DNA of 64,000 nucleotides, from positions 49,420 to 113,419 of the forward strand of contig SSNU01000222.1 of the NCBI GenBank assembly GCA_012064415.1, given 5' to 3'. This document shows positions 24,955 through 36,200 of this stretch, piece after piece. Origin of the DNA: Gyrodactylus bullatarudis. Its lineage: Eukaryota; Platyhelminthes; Monogenea; Gyrodactylidea; Gyrodactylidae. Numbering within the stretch: the stretch's first letter is position 1; every line of letters begins with the position of its first letter. The notes under the pieces are model-generated. The model was not told where the DNA came from. It made no database searches and saw only the letters and a program-made list of their open reading frames with translations. The translations under genes and the position numbers were made by a program.

Positions 24955-25060
24955 GGGTCTGATCTTTGAGAACCGACGAAAATAAAGAGCTCATTTTCAC
25001 CCACAATATTTTTTTGTTTTCTACCTTCAAAATGCAAGAAATTAGTCAGCAAAACGATCA
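24955..25060 (+). mobile_element. Divergent fragment of the 37-38 kb retroelement family
   Basis: It shares an ungapped core (GAGAACCGACGAAAATAAAG) and flanking matches with 38372-38462: an upstream GGTCTGA, then CACC and AAT blocks, and an ATG at a similar distance followed by AGTCAGCAA. This looks like an older copy of the same promoter/polyadenylation region and ORF start. Confidence 0.6.
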
Positions 25061-25792
25061 ATGACATTTATCATTCAAAAAAAATAAAATTGAGAATATA
25101 AGAATTGAAATAATTTTGGACAAAAAGTTAGGATCTCAATAAAAAGTACAACTGGTTTTTATTCAAAAATATAATATAATCAATCAATAAATTATAACAA
25201 ATGATACAACTAAAGTCTTCTTTTCTCTCGTATTCATCAGGAGTGGTTTCCGTTTCTACTCTTGATACATTCTGAGAGACAACTGAATTAGAACATGCCA
25301 GAAAATAATCATCGGGGGAGGAGGGGGGAATCTATTTTTTGTTTTTATTTCAAAATGTCTTCCAATGAAAATAAATAAGTTGAATCAGTAAAAATACATT
25401 TCGTTTTTGGGTAGAAATTAAGAGATGAGGCCGGATCAGGATCTAGGTCTGTTCCTGTTGAATTGTCAAAGTCAATCGATTTGCTTGGAAATAATTTCAT
25501 TTTGTCCAGTCGTGAATGCTTCAAAGTCGGAAGAGACCCCGGAGGTTATTGTTTCATTACTGGAAATCTTTTTCTTGTCGTATCTGAAATATTTTTAAAT
25601 TTTCAATCTGAACTGAATTCCTCTCATTTCTTACATTTAGATTTCGAATTAATCTTTTATATTATGTGATTTGTCAGTAAAACAATGGTAAAAACAAGCT
25701 GATCTTATGCTGTAAAATCTTATTAGTCACTACCTAAGAGCTTCTTCAGAATTTTGCAACTGAATGAATACTCAAAATAGAAGTAAAGTTGG

Positions 25793-26222
25793 TTGATATG
25801 AAGATGGGAATATATTATTTTTACAAAAATCTCTATATTTTTCAACAGGAATTGGAATTTGTTGAAGATTTATTGGAATCCTACTCACATTGCCCACTTT
25901 TGTGAGCTGAATTTCTATTTTTGATCCTTTTCACTACTTGAAAATCAATGACATTTCGATAATTCAAAATCTCTTGAAAATAGTGGAGCTGTCGGAGAAC
26001 TAACGGTGATATTCAGCTTGAAAATCTTCTTTTAATCACCCTCCCATTTTCAAAGCTATAAATAATTTCAGTTTGAAGTTCAAATCAAAATTTGAAAAAT
26101 GACCATATTTTTAATAAAAATAATTTCTTTCTTCAAATGCTAAAAGAGGACAATGTGAGTAGGATTCCAAAAAATCTTCAACAAATTCCAATTCCTGATG
26201 AGAATAGATTCCCAACTTCACA
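25793..26222. repeat. Fold-back (MITE-like) element, second copy
   Basis: The left end TTGATATGAAGATGGGAATA is mirrored by the inverted right end. Subterminal ATTGGAATTTGTTGAAGAT is mirrored by ATCTTCAACAAATTCCAAT. Same family as 4623-5340. Confidence 0.65.
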
Positions 26223-26795
26223 TTTACTAGGTTTATTTCGAATGGAAGTTGAGAATTTTTAAGCCATATTTAATGCCATCCTGGTGTGATAATCACGATT
26301 GATTTGAGTTGATATTTAAACTTGAATTTTTTTGTTGTTGTTAGACAATATTTATTTTTATAAAAAATTAGTAAGTACGTGAATTTTCGATTAAAAGTTG
26401 AATTATTCTTATTATTATTCTCTAGTCAGCAAAAAACCTAAAATCTAAGGATGAATCAGTAAATTCCTGTTATGCTACTCAAGTTTTTATCAAATAATCT
26501 TTGAGTGAAATTGGAAATAATCGAAGAAAAAAAAAGAAATTCATTTATTTGTATATTAATTCAACTCACCCGACATTGGCCATGAAACTAGAAAGAAAAA
26601 AAGAAATTCTTGTCAGCCAAGAGGGCCCAATTTTGCTCAACATGTATACTATACAGTGTAGTGTATAGAATTAGAATGGCAAAATATTCGGCCAAAGAAT
26701 TGAGGAGAAGAAATGAAAAATCATTTCCTTAGTTAGAGTTTCCTATCTCAGGTTATCAAAATTTTTAACACAAATTAAAAAGATTACAGAGCATA

Positions 26796-29700
26796 TTACG
26801 ATTTTGAAATCGATCCAGAGAAAATTAACTTTTTCGTGAATAATTTTCCATCAAAACTTTCGCCTTCAATAATCATTTTACTATAGTTTGATTCAGACTC
26901 TTGTAGAAGGTTTGAGCAGATAATTTCATATAATGATTTTAACAAAGAAATGTCAATGAAATTACATACAAGACTAAACAAAATATCTAAGAATTTGAAT
27001 TTAAATTTAAAGAGCTCACTTTTGTATCAACTGGACGATATTCTCATGTTTGAATGCGACAGCATTATCCAATGGTGTATTATTCCACATATCCAAAGGA
27101 GCAGGATTAACTTTGGCAATTTCCAGACAAAATCTAACTGCCTCATAGGCCCCATTGGTGGCAGCAATATGCAAGGCAGTCCTTCCATCATAGTCACAAG
27201 TGTCAAAATCAATCTCTGATATGTAACACCGGCGTAACTCTCCAATATCATTTTGTTTAGCAGCAAAATGAAGACGAACTACAGCATGGGTAACATCATC
27301 GTGGACCGTTTTTCTTGGATCATTTTTAGCCACCGAATGTAACAGGCTGTCGTAGTTGTGGAAAACAAATCTTCTTACTAATTCCTAGAAAAATAGAAAG
27401 ATACAAGTTAGTATAAAACAGTTTAATATAAAAGCTCTTGGATTTTTCAGGGAAAATATTTCTACAGTTGAAGTACGATAAATCATTTCAAAAACCTATC
27501 CAAATCTCCTCTACACCCCTGAAAAATTTATCGTGTGACTATGAAACAGCAAATCGATCTGAAGAATTATATTCATCGAAAATTCATTCTCAATATTTTT
27601 TTCCATTTAGTCAGGAAGGCCTGGTTTTTGTCGGATTGAATTTTAAGGCCCTGCCTTGAATAAATTCATTTGTATCGGTTACGAAAGAAAATTTTAGAGC
27701 ATTTAACATTCATACTAGTCACAATAGGATCCATTAGTAAGCTGTAACATTCAGCGACATGGGCTAATCCATTACCAGGTAGGACGAACCAGATTAAGAG
27801 AATTCTTATCATCAAATTTAAATGACCACTTTTTAAATTTAAAATTTATTGGCTTTTGAATCAACCGTTTTGAAATATTATTTTTATCTTTTTTCCTGAT
27901 TTTTTTCATTTATTACATATTAATAAGTTATACATTTCATCGAATAAAATATGAATGAAATATAAATGAAAAAATTAGTCCAGCTTTTTGATAGGCTTGT
28001 AAGAATAACTTGAAATTGAATAGAAAAAATTAGTCTAGACAATGGGTTTAATTATTTATCAACAGATTTCAAGCCCTCTTAACCTCGAATAGAAAGTGGG
28101 TTTGTTTATTAATCTTGAACATTTTAATGTTTTTATTTCGTTGGCCAATCTTTGGGTTCTTGTGTGAGCCAATCATATTGTTTTATTTTCCTTAATGCAT
28201 GAGAATCAATTGTTGTGTATTGGAATGTCCCAACATTACGTATTTTATCTTCTCGAAATGAACGACCGCAAATTCCCTTGTCGTAATGATAAAGATAAAT
28301 TTTGCTACATCTGTGGTTACTTTTATAGAAATAGAAAAATGTTCCTCATCCATGAAGAGCTCCTATTGAAAATAGCTAATTACTTTGGTCAAGCTGTTAA
28401 CGCTGCAAGACCGTTTTCACATTCATCTATATTTTATTTATCTTTTTGTTAGACGGTAAAATAATATGCAGGTCATGTTTTTCCAAAGTTCGATACCCGA
28501 AACATTCATCAAAAAGGAATCGAATTAAGGCATGGTCCGAGCCATTCAATCATGAAGAAGATTGCTATTTTTGTCAAACAATTGTTGTGCCACGAAAAAA
28601 ACCTTCTGGACATGTTCGCTTATTTGGTGTGCTTAACTATGAATAAATCTAGGTAATATTAAGATGGGAATGTATGATTTTTACAAAATTCTCATTTTTT
28701 CATCGAAAAATCGAATTTTATCAAGATACTTTAAAAAATATTGAAAAAAGGAATTTTTAAAGATTGGAAAATTTGATATCTTGAAGAAGCGTCAAATTCT
28801 CATTTTTTGCCGATTTCAAAAGTTGATTTTTATGATCACAAAAAAACAAGAAAACCGAGATAATTTTTTTATTATTTAGGGATCTTGAAGAGTCAAGATT
28901 TCATTGATTTTTGAGTAGTAAAAATCAAAATTCAATTTTCCAACGATCATGGGTAAATTCTCACATTCTGATTGAGCATATTTGATTTCTTCAACTAATT
29001 GTGATCCAAAAAATCAACATTTAACCATTTTCTCACATGAACTCTTGTTAAAATTTGGTAAAAATCATAAATTCCCATCTTCATTAACTAGCCACACCTA
29101 ATCATGAATATATTTTTAGAATTATCCGAACGTAAGAACTTGTAGAGATCTTCCAAGGATTGACATTTCAGTACAAATCCCTCAGAATTTTATTCCCCTT
29201 GAACCTGGAGTATTCGAAAGTAGTGGGTAAAATGCAAATTATGGTGCGCTAACTATCTGTTCGACCCAAATAAATTCTTGTCTTTTGTAAAAATTTTAAA
29301 TTCTCATCTTCTTATCAACTATAGATGAATATTGTGATTTCTTTCATATTGTATTAAAAATAATAATACTCACTCTGCAAAATTCAAGGCCTCTTGTGGA
29401 GTTTCCATTAATATCAATTCTCGGAGAATATAAAGCAATACCCATAAGATTCGGTATGACAGCCATGATAACACCTGAAACACCAGATTTGGCAGGTACA
29501 CCCACATGGAAGGCAAACTGTCCAGAATAATCGTACATGCCACAAGAATGCATCAGTGACAAGGTATCCCTGACAGCAGTTCCACTCAATTCCCGACGAC
29601 TGGTTATCGGATTAATTCCACCTGTGGCAAAAGTTGCAGCAATCACTGACATTGCTTGACAATTCGATTCTATACTGCATAACTGAAAGTACAAATCCAT

Positions 29701-32700
29701 TATTTCGTTAAGCTGAGTGTTGGGTGGGAAGCAGTTGTGTTCACGCATGTAATATGCAATACTGTAATTGCGATCAGCAGTTGACCTCTCTGATAAATAG
29801 CTACAAATAAAATGAATCTTTAAAAATAATACTACAATTCCTCATTGAAAATTAAAACTAGTTGGTGGGATTTTACAAAAACCAAAATAGATTTCTCCAG
29901 ACAGTCAGAAACAAGATGATGAAATGAGGCCTCAGGTTAATTGAATAAAACTAATTTCGATAGAAATTCAACCTGACAAAATCAGATCATTATTTCAATG
30001 CGAAAATTTCAACTTTCAAGATCATAGAGGCCATAGAATGAAAGATTCTTCTGGACATTTATGGCCATCTTTTTGTCTAATGTTGATCTAAAGTATCAAT
30101 AGTTGATCGCTTCAACAAACAATTAGTGCTCAAGAGTTTGCTCTTTTTCGAAATAAAAAATACGGATATTTTTTATAATTCATCCGGTCTTTTCATTTTG
30201 TCTAGAACAATATTCGTTTTGCGAAAAATGAATTTTTCTATCAATTGTAAACTCTCATCAACTCATTTCAGCTAGCTTTATTCACTAATTTTTCAAAGTT
30301 CTTCGAAAACATTCAACAATAAATTTCTATCTGAGAGATGAATTCATATAAAAGGTATTTATGTAAAGGTATGTATAGTCTTGAAGATTTACCTGTCATT
30401 GGGGATTAAAATTTATCGTGGGTATTAATTGAAAAAGATTATTGTATTGGAAAATAGCAAGAGAAAAAAAATCAATAATAATTAATTATTTTCGAATCAT
30501 TTTATTTGATCAGACTCAATAGAGCTTGCCTTTTCACACTTAAAAAGTAGGTATCAATTCCATACGATACAATAAGACAAAATTGAAAGAGAGTTCAGTG
30601 CCGAAACGTCTGGAAGAGCTTTCGGAAAATATCTAATCTACTTTTGCTTATTTATTGAAGATAATCTACCATGAGTCATAAAAAGTTTCCTATACGAGAG
30701 TCAAAAAACATACAATCGCTGGTACATAACCGCGTCTACTCTGAATTAGAAACTCTTCTTATGATAAATTTTCAGAAAAAAGAAAATAAAAGAAAAATCA
30801 GTTAACAGTTGAGAATTGGCATTTATCTTCTTTATTTTATGTTCAGAATTGTTTAGACTCTGATTTTCATATCATCCGAGAGAGGAGAACTTACACTGCA
30901 TTGTTGAAGCCAAGTGGCATGCCTCCAGCCATGTTGGTCAATTTTTTGTTGATATGTATAAACCTTTGAGGTAAACTAAGATTTCTACCCAACAAACTGA
31001 CAACAGCAATTGCCCCACTATTAATCAACGGATTATGAGGCTTGTCTAAAAGATTAATCGAGAATTAGATTAATTCATGATTGCCTTTTATTGATTGAAC
31101 TAACTATCAGAATTTAGAATGACTGAATTGAATTTGTGCCCGCTTGGTTCATAGCCGACATATTTGTGGACTTCCTCTGAGCCAGACTCCGTAATTGCCA
31201 AGGCATAACAAAGGGGTTTTGAGGTTGACTGTATTGTAAATGGAACTGTGGCATCCCCAAGAAGAATTCTGATTTGAAGAAAATTAAGAAAAGTTGATCA
31301 AAAAATTTTCGTTCAATAAAAAGAAACCTACTTCTGTCCATCAGCAGTACAAATGGCACATCCCCAATAATCTGAGTTAACATCTGCCAATTGTGGAATG
31401 TAAGCAGCATTTTCTCCATCGTTAATCTTTGCACAGGATTCAAAGATTTCAGTAATTTCTTTGGAAAAGTCAACAAATCGTGGAATACAAAAGTCGTTCG
31501 TAACGATTTTCACCATTATTGAAATGCTATCTTTTATGTACCTTTATAAATAAAATAATAATCATGCAACTACTTTCAAGTAGATATCGGAATTATTATA
31601 GTAAATAAAATGAAATAGAAAGATCTTTAGTAAACCTTCTACTAAAGAGCCCAAGAATATAATCATCGAATATTTCTCTTAAAAATGACATCATGTAATG
31701 AACAAAGTTAACTCGAAAAAAAGACACTCAATTTAAAGTATATCCAAGATTACTCAAGGGAGGATATTCCTTCTCAAATTATCCAATCACATTTGAGGGA
31801 TTATATTTAATCCAATCGTGTATCTTATCCTGTTACTATTACACCTGACTTTAATAAAATTTCTCTCCACTTTGCTTGTACATAGATATATATATCCTTA
31901 GTATTATTAAATTATTAGAAAGCAATATCGATTTTGTAAGAAATGATTCAGGAAATCATTCATTCAAACTTTTCCATGGTTAAAGTCCGGATACAATTCA
32001 TCATTCAACAATGACTGATTTATGCATGTCAAACATCAACGCAGACTAACCTAGTTCATTATTTAAAATTTTTAATATTTTTAGAATTCGTTTTGTCACA
32101 TAAAAGAAAATTAGTTTGATAGAAAAGTCTGTCTAGAAAGTTTCCTTGAGAATATTTTGTGGAATTTTACAAAAACTTGTAGGTCATGTAGAAATGTATT
32201 GAGAACTAAATGTCAACCTATATTTAGAATTGAAATGATAACTTTTATCTGATATGAAGCTTCATTTAGATTACATAATTTTTCACACACTAGAGAAATG
32301 AAAAAAATCTTTTTTGAATAAAATTAAGTACTAACTCTTCAAATTCTTCATATTCCATGGAAAAGTTTTGCATGAAACCGACATTCTTTGGGCCAGAGCG
32401 TACTTTATTAAGCTTCTTGATAAAAGGCATTATTCTTGGATCATCTAACTGGATACCTGACTGCATTATAAGCTGAAATGGGTTGATTTAAATCAATTTT
32501 TTGATAGAAATGATTCTCAAAAACACCTTGCTTACATCAAGTATTGTCTTTAACTCGACTTTTTCAGTAGCTGGATCCTTGAGACTCTCAAAGAGAGTTT
32601 GGGAGACATTCTGATTTTTCAGAACATCAATGTTTCTAAATATTTAAAGATCTTAGTTCGAAGAATACTGACAACATGGAAAATAATAAACTACTCGTCC

Positions 32701-32921
32701 ATCCTTCAATAGATTGAATGCTCAAGTTTCAATTCATTGAAGTAATTTAAAGACGGAGTTGAAATCTAATCAATCGTGTGTACTTTGTACAACCTAATTA
32801 TGCATTTCTCTCATCGAACAACAAGTAATACTCACCTTGGCTCTAATTGTTCACAAATTGAGTATATTGATAATTTAGATATATCCTCATCACAACTTTT
32901 GAATAAACTCTTCGGCAACAT
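26796..32921 (-). CDS. GLS: Kidney-type glutaminase with C-terminal ankyrin repeats
   Basis: Nine exons (32921-32836, 32635-32536, 32472-32336, 31526-31332, 31268-31105, 31045-30895, 29800-29374, 27384-27020, 26973-26796) encode 600 residues. Glutaminase converts glutamine to glutamate and ammonia, usually in mitochondria. Seen: a helical N-domain; AYIPQLA; the Ser-x-x-Lys catalytic pair in IQSTSKPL (Ser187, Lys190); NKPHNPLINSGAI; CFPPNTQ; CGMYDYSGQFAFHVGVPAKSGVSG; HNYDSLLH; and ankyrin repeats (RTALHIAATNG, WNNTPLDNAV). No mitochondrial presequence is visible at the chosen Met, so an upstream exon may be missing. The last exon (59 residues ending FSGSISKS) has no family counterpart I recognise and rests only on phase and a TTTAG acceptor. 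One intron carries an opposite-strand zinc-binding gene or relic. Confidence 0.92.
28195..28645 (+). pseudogene. Zinc-binding protein fragment (FCYICG / DCYFC family) inside a glutaminase intron
   Basis: One frame reads KDKFCYICGYFYRNRK and LLLKIANYFG. A second frame, from about 28448, reads IICRSCFSKVRYPKH, IKAWSEPFNHEEDCYFCQT and VPRKKPSGHVRLFG. Three C-x2-C pairs follow the order of an arthropod protein family of unknown function in which FCY(V/I)CG, a C-x2-C block and (D)CYFC with W-x-EP-x-NH recur. The two frames could be joined by a 61-nt intron (donor at 28391, acceptor TTAG at 28450-28453) that keeps phase, so this may be a live two-exon gene starting at Met 28195 or 28258. It lies opposite to glutaminase, in its 2-kb intron. 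The upstream half is poorly conserved, hence the pseudogene call. Confidence 0.45.
28655..29087. repeat. Fold-back (MITE-like) element, third copy
   Basis: The left end reads AAGATGGGAATGTATGATTTT and the right end is its inverted counterpart (AAATCATAAATTCCCATCTT). It lies in the glutaminase intron just downstream of the zinc-binding fragment. A further right-end copy lies at 29281-29330. Confidence 0.65.
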
Positions 32922-33201
32922 GAAGTTTCAAGCGTAGATAAGAAATCAAGAATCTGAACACGCTGGCAGCAGTAAGAATTTGTTAAATTTCCATGTTTAA
33001 TTTCTATTGGATGAAATCATTCTGGCCAATCATAGGCAAGGAAAAATTTACCATTAGAATGCACTCTTTTCTATAACCATTCATTAATGAATATTACTAC
33101 TACTTTCAAGTATGTATGCAAATTCATTGAAAAAATTTGTATTCAATAAATTAATAGTATTATTTATTTGTTTAAGAATTCGAATTAAACACAATAATTT
33201 C

Positions 33202-36200
33202 TCATCTCTTATCGTACAATACAGGTTCAAGAAAATCAGAATCACTCTCTGATACATGACTTAACATGGAATTTTTCGACAACGTGTTTGCTTCATAGGT
33301 ATGATTTATCAATTTAGTACAGTTAATATTTCTCTTTGTATTTTCTTGGATATTTTCCTGAATCGGATATTGGACAATGGGTATTTTCCTTCGTCGACTT
33401 TTCTCCGACAAATTCATCTGTGGTCTCTGATGAAGGGCTTTAACCATATCCAATTTGTTGTTAATTTCCTCTTCGATAGTTTCATAACTCATCTCAGGAC
33501 GACGATCATTCTTTCCTATAAGGTAGGCATGGTATGATGGATGAGTGTCTTTCTTGGCCAGTTCAAAGTTGACCATTTGATTCTGATAGATATCTTCATC
33601 ATTGATATTGTTAAAGTCAAGATTCCTAACCAGGTTACTGGGCATATTGAAGAAGGTTTCATTATGACTCGTCATAAAGTTGAGATCTTGCAGGATAGGG
33701 TCTTTGATGATTTTTTTCTTTTCATTAGTTTTCCTCGGAAGGTAACGTCTTCTTATAATCCACGAGGCAAAAAGGATAAAGAATATGCCAAAAGTAAGCA
33801 TTAACAAGATTAAACATAGGATTAGTAAAATTCTTGGCTCTGAATGGTTGTTATTGATCACGTCTTGAATAAGCTCCTCTTCAACATTTTCCCCGTGATC
33901 TAAAGTATTAAAGTATAATAATATTGAGCATACCTTCAAGTGAATTAGTTGTATTTTGCCTTGAAAATATCCTCTGTTGCCGTGAGAGTAGTCTTCGCAT
34001 TTCCTTACGATATTTTGCCTGATAATCACGATGTTTATCCTCAATCCTTCCTTTTAAGATGATACGATCAACTGGAAAATTAAGGTAATCATGGATCAAC
34101 ATCCTTTTGTTTTAATGAGTAGATTCTTTAACTCTTAAAGAACCAGAGAAATATTTTACAAAGGACATCGCTGAGATTGTATGGTTTCAGAATACACGCT
34201 GATTACAAATGTTCTTTTTTCTCTACGATCTCTTTGAGAGGTTTTTCACAAAAACGTTCTTTATACATGTAATTTAGAATTATATATAGTGTTTTGAAAC
34301 TTATATATTTTATTTATATTTCATTCAAAAATTATTATGTACTAATTTGTTTTGAGTTCAATTGAATTACAACGCTCGGACATACGATAATTCTTCTTTT
34401 CTAAATAATATCAGGTTGGTTGATATTTTTAACTAATTGGAGATGATGATTTTGAAATGTAAACCAATTAGAGCTAAGCTCAGGACCATAACTTCTGATA
34501 GAAGCCTGATTGAGTGTAATTTTTTTACTCATTCAAAATGAATGTAACTAATGATATTGATAAGAAATTATGTTTATTTAGATTCTTTGAAGGACGTATT
34601 GATCCTCATTGATATAATAGAGATAAATAAAAATACACAAGAAAGGCGAAACATTTCTATGTAAATTTATTTGATTTTAGCAAAATTGTATGATAAAGTA
34701 GCACTGAAGAAAGGATAAAAAATGCAAGCTGGGAAAGAGAGCCAGCGTTTGTTTAAGGTTAAACTAAATTTTCCCTTTTTCTCTACTGCTAGAATCATTA
34801 GGAGAATGAAAATCTGGTACGTCTCCGTGAGAATAATTACCTAATCTTGTTTTTATTCTATCAACCAGAAAAATATTGGATTTTGACATGCAAACTTTGA
34901 CTATTGAAACAAACAAATCAAAAAAATGACAAAAGTATCCATTTTGATTATCGGATATAATTTCCTGACTGAATCTCATTGAAGATGGGATATTTTTCTA
35001 TTTAATTAAGATCCCCATGGGGCTAGATGAGCTATTGAAGACTTTACTTTCTTAACTAAAAAAGAATTGCCGCTTGAGCCGAACTCAAATATTTTTCTTA
35101 TCTAAAAATGTTATTAAAATTGAATGTATATTGGGCTAACCTTTTCGATGAAAAAATTGTTGATTTGATTGAGCAGACCACCATATTCTTGCAAACCCTC
35201 ATTCAATTCATTCTCAAAATGCCAAGGATAGGAGCTACACACCGCATGAAGACTATGCGAGTCGTTACGAAATATCCATCGGAATGAAATACCAAGTTGA
35301 ATGATCCTGATTTGAAAAACTTCTTTCAAAAGTCCTTTAACTTCACTCTCAAGTCCCACGAAAGCTATCATAGTATGGTGGAGGGAGAATTTTAAAATAA
35401 ACTCCAGAAGTTAATTCAATATTGCCAGAATGGACGAGGCGGATATAAATGGTAACAAATATGTTAATTGCGTGATCGGAAAACTTAACAACCTCAGCGT
35501 TTCATATTTGGCCAAATCTATGAGACTGGATCGTTCAATGAGTTCTGCCGTTCAAATTATACTAGATGCTCTCATCATAATCAAAGTCGACCGTTCCAAG
35601 TTCAACCTCCTTCTAACAGACGCTGTACGATATATACCAGAGCTGCTAGGTCAGCCTTGAAACTTTCATACTCAAACCTGTGACCTGTCTGTGCCATCTA
35701 TTACACAACATTTCTATGAAAGTTGTTGCTCGTTGGGGAACATGGCTCAAAGCGACGGAATACTATTCTAAGAACTTCCAAGAAGTAAAACGAATAGTAC
35801 AGCCAATTGACGAGGATGGCCTTATTGTTCAAAGAGTCAAAAAGTCATTGGAAAACAATGATTTACTTTCTGAACTTGTCAGTACTACTATCATTTGAGG
35901 ATCCAAATCTCAAGCTGAAAGATGCCTATACTAAGCTCATCAATGTGAACCTTAAAGAAGATCCGCTACAGCTGAGTAATTATCTTTTGAAGAGACTCAC
36001 TGAAAATTATGCAAAAGAAGTAGTCGAAATGACAAAAGACAATATAGAGCCTTAAATATATTCTTTGGTTCAAAACACGCAGTCTACCTTTTGTGATATA
36101 GAGAGATCCTTTTCTATTATGAAGAACTTGTTTACAGATAAAAGACACCTTTTAGATAGCCGTTTCGAATATTAACTTTTCTTACATGTGAATAGATCCC

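Larger units (their letters stand above)
23956..26795. other. Gene-free stretch between the CAP array and glutaminase
   Basis: No supported gene. It contains the right copy of the CAP4-flanking repeat, an old fragment of the retroelement family seen at 37-38 kb (24955-25060), and a fold-back element (25793-26222). The rest is simple AT-rich sequence with short runs. Confidence 0.5.

Noticed and set aside
34764..34979. Possible extra exon of the EVA-1-like gene (reading VKVCMSKSNIFLVDRIKTRL)
   Set aside because: Splice sites and phase would allow it, but it adds nothing to the family architecture and overlaps the 88-bp dispersed repeat; the direct join 39125 to 34071 is simpler.
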